From an uncultured Sutterella sp. (GTDB taxonomy: Bacteria; Pseudomonadota; Gammaproteobacteria; Burkholderiales; Burkholderiaceae_F): a stretch of DNA of 64,000 bases. The DNA is taken from the NCBI GenBank assembly GCA_905206365.1, contig CAJLHF010000001.1, positions 173,602 through 237,601 on the forward strand, read 5' to 3'. The notes beneath the pieces were generated by a model. That model ran no database searches. It worked only from the letters and a program-made list of their open reading frames with translations, and was not told where the DNA came from. Shown in pieces: positions 58,701-64,000 of the stretch (positions are counted from its first letter, which is position 1; each line of letters begins with the position of its first letter). The position numbers and the translations under genes were made by a program.

Positions 58701-61438
58701 TGACGGGCGAAGCGCTCTCGGCCTGGCGACGGACGCTTGCGGGCGACACGAGCCGCGAGAGCTTCTTCAACCTTCCCCCGATCGAGCCCGCCCGCTCGAA
58801 CCAAGCCCCGCGCGAAGAAATCCGCGTCGAAGGCGCGCGGGAACACAACCTCAAGAACGTCACCGTCGCGCTACCGCGCGACCGCTTCACGGTCGTGACG
58901 GGGCCCTCGGGCTCCGGCAAATCGACGCTCGCCTTCGACATCGTCTTTGCCGAAGGGCAGAGACGCTACCTCGAAAGCCTCAATGCCTACGCCCGCTCTA
59001 TGGTGCAACCGCCGCCCGTTCCGGATGTCGACGCCGTGCGGGGGATCCCGCCCACGGTCGCGATCGAGCAGCGTACGAGCCGCGGAGGCTTACGCTCGAC
59101 GGTAGCCACGATGACGGAGATCTACCACTTCCTGCGTCTCCTGTACGTGAAGCTCGGCACGCAGTACTGCCCGGACTGTCACGTTCCGGTCGAGCCCCAG
59201 AGCCCCGAAGAGATTCTTCAGAGCCTCGAGCGGGACTATCCGGGGCGCGACGTGACGCTCCTCGTGCCGCTCGTTCGCAACCGCAAGGGGATCTTCCGCG
59301 CCGAGATGGAAAGCGCCCGATCGATGGGCGTCACGCGTCTGCGCATCGACGGCGCGTACGTCGAAATCGGCGAGCGTATCCCGCCGCTCGAGCGCAATCG
59401 CCTGCACACAATCGAATTGCCCGCCGCAACGCTCGGACATGCCTTGAGCGGCTCGGAACGCACGGGCGTCCTGCACGACGTCTTCACGCGCTTTGACACG
59501 CCCTCGATTCTCGCGCTTGCCGAAGGCGACGCCGAACCGCGTCTCTACTCGGTGAAGCGCGCCTGCCCGATTTGCCGCCGCAGCTTCCCCGAACTCGATT
59601 CGCGCCTCTTTTCCTACAATGCCACGGCGGGCGCCTGCCCAACGTGTTCGGGCTACGGTTTCGTTACGGAGACAATTCGCAAAGCCGTTCGCAAGGGCAT
59701 AGCCTTCAGGGACGAGCTCGGCGACAGCGACGACGAAGTGCGTACCGTGTGTCCGGACTGTCACGGCGCCCGTCTGAACGAGGCGGCCCGCAACGTGCTC
59801 TGGCACGGCGAGCCCATCCAGGCCGTGGGCGCTAAAACGATCAACGAGGCGGAAAGCTTCTTTGCGACGCTTCGCCTCACCGAACGCGAAGCGGCGGTGG
59901 CGCGGGACGCCGTGACGGAAATCCGCTCCCGACTGCACTTTTTGAAGCGCGTCGGCCTCGGCTACCTCACGCTCGACCGAAGCGCGCCGACCCTCTCCGG
60001 AGGCGAAGCGCAGCGCATCCGTCTCGCCGCCGAACTCGGCACCAACCTGCGGGGCGTCTGCTACGTACTCGACGAACCGACGATCGGTCTGCATCCGCGC
60101 GACAACAACATTCTGATCGACGCCATCGAAGACCTCACTCGCAAAGGGAACACCCTCCTCGTCGTCGAACATGACGAAGAGACCATCCGTCGCGCGGACC
60201 ACGTGCTCGACATCGGTCCCGGAGCAGGGGTTCGCGGCGGACGCGTCGTGGCCGAAGGCACGGTGGCCGAAATCGAAGCAAACCCCGAGTCCTTGACGGG
60301 CCGCTATCTCAAGAAGCCGCTTGTGCACACGGGGATCCCCGCGCGTCCCGTGGATCCGGAAAATCCCGAGACCGCGTGGCTCACGTTGCACGGCGTCTCC
60401 AAGAACAACCTCAAGCTGGAGAGCGTACGCATTCCCCTCGGGCGCCTCGTCGTCGTAACGGGCGTTTCGGGTTCCGGCAAGTCGACCCTCTCGCGCGAAG
60501 TGCTCTTTGCGAACGCAAGCCGCAACGTGAAGCTCTCGCCCGAAAAGCGCGTCTGGACGGACCTCGAGTGCATCGACGGGCTCGAAGCGATCGACCGCGT
60601 GCTCGAAGTCGACCAGACGCCGATCGGCAAGACACCCCGCTCGTCACCCGCCACCTACGTGGGTTTTTTCGATCAGATCCGCAAGGTCTTTGCGGGCACG
60701 GTCGAAGCACTCGGACGCGGTTATACGGCGAGTCGCTTCTCCTTCAACAACGCCGAAGGGGCCTGCCCCTACTGTTCGGGCCAGGGGATGCGCACGATCG
60801 AAATGGCGTTCCTGCCGAACGTCAAGGTGCCCTGCGAAGCCTGCGAAGGAAAGCGCTTCAACCCCGAGACGCTCAGCGTCACGTGGAAAGGTAAGACGAT
60901 CGGCGACATCCTCGCGATGGAGGTCGACGAGGCGGTCGACTTCTTCGCCTCCATGCCCTCGATCGCCCACCCGCTGCAACTCATGCAGGACGTGGGGCTC
61001 GGCTACCTCACGATCGGTCAGCCTTCGCCCACGCTCTCGGGCGGGGAAGCTCAGCGCATAAAGCTCGTGACGGAGCTCGCCAAGGCGCATGCGGCCTCCG
61101 GCCGCGTGCGGCGTGCCGCACCGAAGACCCTCTACGTGCTCGACGAACCCACTGTGGGACTCCATATGGCAGACGTCGAAAAACTGATCGACGTGCTCTC
61201 GCGCCTCGTCGAAGCGGGAAACACGGTCCTCGTGATCGAGCACAACCTCGACGTAGCGGCAGAAGCCGACTGGGTGATCGACCTCGGTCCCGAGGGTGGA
61301 AGCGCGGGCGGGCGGATCGTCGGCGAAGGGTCGCCCCGGGACATCGCCGCTTTGCCCACACATACGGGCAAAGCCCTCAAGGCGTTTCTGAAGACCCACG
61401 CCCGTCGCAAGGGCAGGAGTCGCGTGAAAACCGCCTGA
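55796..61438 (+). CDS. double-length UvrA-like excinuclease subunit with four ABC cassettes
   Basis: UvrA finds bulky DNA damage with UvrB. A normal UvrA has about 940 residues and two ABC cassettes. This frame has about 1,880 residues and four. With the TTG start (AAGAGGA five bases upstream), Walker A loops are near residues 48 (GLSGSGKSS), 670 (GVSGSGKST), 1036 (GPSGSGKST) and 1556 (GVSGSGKST). LSGGE signatures are near 519, 863, 1400 and 1747. Zinc-type CxxC pairs recur in both halves (CPSCGRRF, CPRCLGSG, CPICRRSF, CPYCSGQG). ATG 55724 is an alternative start, but it overlaps a TAGAAT hexamer and lacks a ribosome site. I infer a tandem UvrA fusion, a covalent equivalent of the UvrA dimer. 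All key ATPase motifs look intact. I believe long UvrA proteins exist in some bacteria but cannot confirm it. Confidence 0.9.
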   Translation: MTTSSKAPRHEVAGDETGRTIRIRGARQNNLKGFDLDIPVGEFTVVTGLSGSGKSSLAFETLYAEGQRRYVETFSPYARQFLDRMNRPHVDAVEGVPPAIAIDRSGSVRTSRSTVGTMTELNDHLKLLFAHEAELFCPDCGVPVPDFNPDVIWDDFNRVAATLPEGENARLYVTFAVTVPKELPLETALSGLSAQGFTRIVEEKRRPDGSVRLVVAADRFKLGSVERSRALDAIETALDKGIGETTLYVERDGTFEALRTYRRGRVCPSCGRRFSSSAPNLFSFNSAVGACETCRGFGRIIEPDMSLVIPDPSKTLAAGCIRPWQTKTNADCQADLLRHAKAHGIDVNTPFEELSEAERTWVVEGDPDWSGDWKRQWYGVRHYFEWLETKSYKMHVRVLLSRYRSYTTCPTCKGSHLKNEALAWRYGTLEERRALPPENFPVPGARLSPEASDLLPGFNFHELMQMPIGRLAALFEARLKRDDLNEAHRLLLDEITARLGFLRNVGLSYLTLDRQGRTLSGGEVERVNLTTALGTNLVNTLFVLDEPSIGLHPRDMNRVNGVLRRLAQAGNTLVVVEHDPQVMLAGNRLIDLGPGAGRAGGEIVFNGTTREALAASTLTADYLSGRKRITRRTLEVTDATPRLTIEHATKHNLKDLTVSIPLGRFVAVAGVSGSGKSTLVADTLVPALSRKLGLAVAAEAGEEELSGTIPSDVVFVDQSPMGTTTRGNPVSYVGAFDTIRSIFAQTPKAIAKGFTRGDFSFNSGRGRCPRCLGSGTEHVEMQFLSDVYLPCPECNGRRYRDEILEITATLADGKDYSIADVLEFTVDQAEELFARHPAVVTSLSYLRLVGLGYLTLGQPLTTLSGGERQRLKLAAHLAEGITGRNGAKAGKLFVFDEPTTGLHFADIDRLVDVFDRLIALGHTVLAIEHNLDVLNTSDWVIELGPEGGDEGGELVFEGTPDAMTAAGTLTGEALSAWRRTLAGDTSRESFFNLPPIEPARSNQAPREEIRVEGAREHNLKNVTVALPRDRFTVVTGPSGSGKSTLAFDIVFAEGQRRYLESLNAYARSMVQPPPVPDVDAVRGIPPTVAIEQRTSRGGLRSTVATMTEIYHFLRLLYVKLGTQYCPDCHVPVEPQSPEEILQSLERDYPGRDVTLLVPLVRNRKGIFRAEMESARSMGVTRLRIDGAYVEIGERIPPLERNRLHTIELPAATLGHALSGSERTGVLHDVFTRFDTPSILALAEGDAEPRLYSVKRACPICRRSFPELDSRLFSYNATAGACPTCSGYGFVTETIRKAVRKGIAFRDELGDSDDEVRTVCPDCHGARLNEAARNVLWHGEPIQAVGAKTINEAESFFATLRLTEREAAVARDAVTEIRSRLHFLKRVGLGYLTLDRSAPTLSGGEAQRIRLAAELGTNLRGVCYVLDEPTIGLHPRDNNILIDAIEDLTRKGNTLLVVEHDEETIRRADHVLDIGPGAGVRGGRVVAEGTVAEIEANPESLTGRYLKKPLVHTGIPARPVDPENPETAWLTLHGVSKNNLKLESVRIPLGRLVVVTGVSGSGKSTLSREVLFANASRNVKLSPEKRVWTDLECIDGLEAIDRVLEVDQTPIGKTPRSSPATYVGFFDQIRKVFAGTVEALGRGYTASRFSFNNAEGACPYCSGQGMRTIEMAFLPNVKVPCEACEGKRFNPETLSVTWKGKTIGDILAMEVDEAVDFFASMPSIAHPLQLMQDVGLGYLTIGQPSPTLSGGEAQRIKLVTELAKAHAASGRVRRAAPKTLYVLDEPTVGLHMADVEKLIDVLSRLVEAGNTVLVIEHNLDVAAEADWVIDLGPEGGSAGGRIVGEGSPRDIAALPTHTGKALKAFLKTHARRKGRSRVKTA

Positions 61439-61453
61439 TCTTCACGTACCCGA

Positions 61454-61487
61454 CAAAAAGGGCGGCCCTTTCGGGCCGCCCTTTTTG
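61454..61487. terminator. bidirectional terminator between uvrA and lptG
   Basis: The arms AAAAAGGGCGGCCC and GGGCCGCCCTTTTT enclose a short loop. It serves the converging uvrA and lptG genes. Confidence 0.93.
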
Positions 61488-61512
61488 CATTTTGCTTATC
61501 CCCGCGAAGGTC

Positions 61513-62649
61513 TCAGCGCTTTTCCACCCAATAGAGGGCGCAGGCCGCCGCAACGAGCATCACGACCGTCGGAGCAAGGCTTGCCGCCAAAGGAGACCAG
61601 GTGTTGAGCACCCCCAGGTACGCAAAGAGGTTGTTCATGGCGTAAAAGACGATGCCGATCATCACGCCGAAGAAGATCTTGATCGCAACGCCCCCCGCGC
61701 GCGCGTTCATGTAGGCAAAGGGCATGGAGAGCGCGAGCATGACGAGAATCGCCAGCGGATAGAAGACCTTCGACCAGAAGGCGATTTCGTACTGTTCCTT
61801 TTGCTGGTTCGTGCGCTCGAGATGCTTCAGGTACCGGTCGAGATCGCGCATCGACATGTCGGCGGGCTTCGTCGTCATGACGCCCAAAATGTCCGGCCCG
61901 AGCGAGGACTTCAAAAAGAAGTCTTCGGCGGGTTCCGTTACGATACGCGCTTCGGTGGGTTCCGTCGATCGGGCATCGATGTCGGGATACGTCACGACGA
62001 CGGCATCGTGGAGCCACCAACCCTTCCCCTCTTCGAAGTGAGCAGACTCGGCCCGGATCATGCGCATGAGCTTCCCTTCGGGTGAGAACTCGAAAAGACG
62101 CCAGGCCCCCGTCGCGTTGCTTTCGCCGGCAATAAGGTTGCTCACGTTGATGTAGCGGTCGACCTCTTCGCCGCGCACGTTCGTCGTCACGTCGCGCACC
62201 CAGACTCCCGAGGCGTAGCCGCGAGCCCGCAGGGTGGCGTTGCGCTGCAGGGTTTGTTGCTCCTGAGCGTAGCGCTCGGACCAGGGCGAGAGAAATTCGC
62301 CCACGCCGTAGGTGGCCGCAACGAGCAGAAGCCCCGGCAGAAGGAGCGAGAGTGCCATGCGGGCGGGCGACATCCCCGCCACGCGCAGTACCGTGTACTC
62401 GGACGAGGCGGACCAACGCGACATCGTATAGACCGCCGCCAGGAGCACTGCGAGCGGCATCACCTCATAGATACGGTCGGGGAGCACCAACACCGTCATC
62501 AGAAGGGCGAAGCTCATCGGGTAGTCTTTGCTCACGTCGTCGAGCTGTCCGATCAACTCGAAAAACGCAAAGATCGCCACGAGAGCTGTCAGAACGAAAA
62601 GGGTCGAGACGAGAATTTCTTTGGTGAACTGTCGGGTAATGACGCGCAT
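61513..62649 (-). CDS. lptG: lipopolysaccharide export permease LptG
   Basis: LptG and LptF form the membrane part of the LptB2FG transporter, which lifts LPS from the inner membrane toward the outer membrane. The start chosen gives MRVITRQFTKEILVSTLFVL and 378 residues; the preceding in-frame residues belong to lptF in another frame. Six hydrophobic helices flank a large periplasmic beta-jellyroll domain, as in the family. DRIYEVMPLAVLLAAVYTMS, SEYTVLRVAGMSP and FWSKVFYPLAILVMLALSMP are conserved. It lies 4 bases after lptF. Confidence 0.95.
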   Translation of the reverse strand: MRVITRQFTKEILVSTLFVLTALVAIFAFFELIGQLDDVSKDYPMSFALLMTVLVLPDRIYEVMPLAVLLAAVYTMSRWSASSEYTVLRVAGMSPARMALSLLLPGLLLVAATYGVGEFLSPWSERYAQEQQTLQRNATLRARGYASGVWVRDVTTNVRGEEVDRYINVSNLIAGESNATGAWRLFEFSPEGKLMRMIRAESAHFEEGKGWWLHDAVVVTYPDIDARSTEPTEARIVTEPAEDFFLKSSLGPDILGVMTTKPADMSMRDLDRYLKHLERTNQQKEQYEIAFWSKVFYPLAILVMLALSMPFAYMNARAGGVAIKIFFGVMIGIVFYAMNNLFAYLGVLNTWSPLAASLAPTVVMLVAAACALYWVEKR

Positions 62650-62653
62650 GGCG

Positions 62654-63793
62654 TTACGCCTCCTTCTTCGGACGTCGGGCGGCAAGAACCTCTTTGAGCT
62701 TCCACCAGGAGCACCAAGCGGGGAGCCATCGCATCATATAAACGCGCCGCACGTAAAGGAGTACCGCCAGAAGGAACGCGGTGCCGTTGAGTCCGATCAA
62801 CCCCGTCCAGAACGAAATCGTTTCGTGCGACACCCAGCTTTCCGTGATCGACACCCCGTTCAGGTAAAGAATGAAAATAAGAGCGGCGAGAATCAGGTTA
62901 AGGCTGCGCCCCGCACGGGGACTCGTGCAGGAAAGGGGTACCGCGAGGAGCACGAGATTCAACGCCGCGAGCGGCCAAGACAAGCGCCAAAGGAGCTCGC
63001 CGCGGAATTCGGGCGTGGGGCTCGCGAGGAGCACCGTGAGAGGCTGACTCGAGACGCGCGAAGCCCGGAACGTCTGATCGACCTTGATATCGACGCGAAT
63101 GCCGTAAGTATCGAATTCGAGCACGCGGGTCTGCGCGGAATCCTTCTGCGTTTCGTAACGACGACCGTTGTTGAGGACGATGTAGCGATCACCCTCGTCA
63201 TTGATTTCAATCGAGCCGCCTTCCGCCATCACGGTCGACTCCTTATCAAGACCCGCTTCGGCGACGAAAATGCGCCCCACCCGGTTGGGAGCATCACCCG
63301 CCGACTCAATGAAGAAGACGCGGCGACCGCCCATCGTTTCGATAAATCGGCCGGGAGCAATCGCATTCACTTCGTCGCGCTGCTGATACTGCGTACGGAT
63401 CATTTCCGTCTGCGAGCGGGCCCAAGGCGAAATGAACAGCGAGAGCACCGCAATGAGTACCACGAGCGGGAGCGCGAAGCGAAGGACGGGGCCGATCCAC
63501 GAGAGAAGGGACCGCCCCCCTGAGGAAAACCAGACCACCATTTCGTTGTCCTGCCACCAACGCATGAGCGTCATCAGAACGGCCGCAAAAAGCGATACCG
63601 CCAGCAAGGGCGGCAGGTTCGTAAGCGCGTTGTAGAGCACCATCTGCAGAACCGCCGCGTTGTCGATGCGTCCGCCCGCGGCAAGGCTCAGAATGCGCAC
63701 CATGCCGACGGCAATGACGATGGTGAAGAGTACGGTAAAGACCCCGCCCGCACTGTTGGCGAATTCGGAGACCTGGGAACGCTTGAAGATCAT
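62654..63793 (-). CDS. lptF: lipopolysaccharide export permease LptF
   Basis: LptF is the partner of LptG in LPS export. The product has 379 residues and begins MIFKRSQVSEFANSAGGVFT. Six membrane helices surround a periplasmic domain. ALTNLPPLLAVSLFAAVLMT, DNEMVVWFSSGGRSLLSWI and ISPWARSQTEMIRTQYQQRD are typical. A TACAAT hexamer at 63894-63899 (minus strand) is a possible -10 without a clear -35. In many betaproteobacteria pepA diverges from lptF, but here a ribosomal RNA operon appears to lie upstream instead. Confidence 0.95.
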   Translation of the reverse strand: MIFKRSQVSEFANSAGGVFTVLFTIVIAVGMVRILSLAAGGRIDNAAVLQMVLYNALTNLPPLLAVSLFAAVLMTLMRWWQDNEMVVWFSSGGRSLLSWIGPVLRFALPLVVLIAVLSLFISPWARSQTEMIRTQYQQRDEVNAIAPGRFIETMGGRRVFFIESAGDAPNRVGRIFVAEAGLDKESTVMAEGGSIEINDEGDRYIVLNNGRRYETQKDSAQTRVLEFDTYGIRVDIKVDQTFRASRVSSQPLTVLLASPTPEFRGELLWRLSWPLAALNLVLLAVPLSCTSPRAGRSLNLILAALIFILYLNGVSITESWVSHETISFWTGLIGLNGTAFLLAVLLYVRRVYMMRWLPAWCSWWKLKEVLAARRPKKEA

Positions 63794-63949
63794 GAGTGTC
63801 GTCGTACGAGTTCGATCGGCGAAGAACGGGCCGCCCGTCGTCGCCGATTGAAGCGCATGGGCCGTCCCCTCCGTCGCCTTGAAGGGTGTCTCGATTGTAG
63901 TCGAGAACCGGAGCGATTCGTCCTCTCAAGGGTTTGCGGACAAAACAAA

Positions 63950-63977
63950 AACCCCCGGTACCGAAGTACCGAGGGTT
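63950..63977 (-). terminator. terminator of the ribosomal RNA operon
   Basis: The arms AACCCCCGGTAC and GTACCGAGGGTT (one mismatch) enclose CGAA and are followed by TTTTTGTTTTG on the minus strand. The hairpin begins about ten bases past the 3' end of the 5S-like sequence. Confidence 0.85.
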
Positions 63978-63987
63978 CTTGAATGGG

Positions 63988-64000
63988 GAGTCTGGCGATG
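63988..64000 (-). rRNA. rrf: 3' end of 5S rRNA (cut by the right edge)
   Basis: On the minus strand the last bases read CATCGCCAGACTC, close to the typical betaproteobacterial 5S end GGTCATCGCCAGGC. A strong terminator follows. Only the last 13 bases or so are inside the window, so the call rests on this short match and on position. Confidence 0.65.

Overview
The window is about 60% GC and reads as a chromosome segment of a betaproteobacterium in the order Burkholderiales. The support is a complete dcw cell-wall/division cluster ending in ftsZ-lpxC, a tyrS-M23 peptidase-anmK-erpA-rpsI-rplM neighbourhood, hemL-type tetrapyrrole synthesis, a bacterial type A RNase P RNA and a meso-diaminopimelate type MurE. 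A Sutterellaceae-like gut organism is my best guess, but that is an inference from gene style and not from any search. I see no phage, insertion sequence, CRISPR array or obvious genomic island. Almost everything is housekeeping.

Layout. Bases 1-247 hold the end of an unidentified plus-strand gene. Bases 244-19568 are one long minus-strand dcw cluster, read right to left: mraZ, rsmH, ftsL, ftsI, murE, murF, mraY, murD, ftsW, murG, murC, ddl, ftsQ, ftsA, ftsZ, lpxC. Three 10-bp-spaced boxes upstream of mraZ look like the MraZ operator. RNase P RNA (rnpB), with promoter and terminator, follows at 19913-20220. Bases 20387-31492 are mixed: a PagP-like lipid A palmitoyltransferase fused to a second outer-membrane barrel, hemL, an ScsB/DsbD-type transmembrane reductase, dacB, groES-groEL behind a clear RpoH promoter, a DsbG-like thiol protein and pyrF.

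Bases 31649-43222 are minus strand: a DUF945-like protein, a CNNM/CorC-type CBS protein, pncC, pgpA, thiL, nusB, ribH, ribE, ribD, nrdR, glyA, a PEBP-family protein and dtd. This is the usual nrdR-rib-nusB-thiL-pgpA-cinA order, but ribBA is absent from its usual place. tyrS (minus) diverges from the M23 endopeptidase-anmK pair (plus). Then come erpA, rpsI-rplM, a MarC protein, glpK-glpD, and an unidentified Arg/Asp-repeat protein opposite a small HPF/RaiA-family gene.

Bases 54897-55580 carry three near-identical tRNA-Ala(GGC)/tRNA-Glu(TTC) pairs. They are followed by a double-length UvrA of about 1,880 residues with four ATPase cassettes, then lptG-lptF. The last 13 bases look like the 3' end of a minus-strand 5S rRNA behind its terminator, so a ribosomal RNA operon probably begins beyond the right edge.

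The least ordinary items are the PagP-barrel fusion, the tandem UvrA, the Arg/Asp-repeat protein and the amplified tRNA pair. Nothing here amounts to a wholly new multi-gene system. Motifs were read by eye, and no searches were run.
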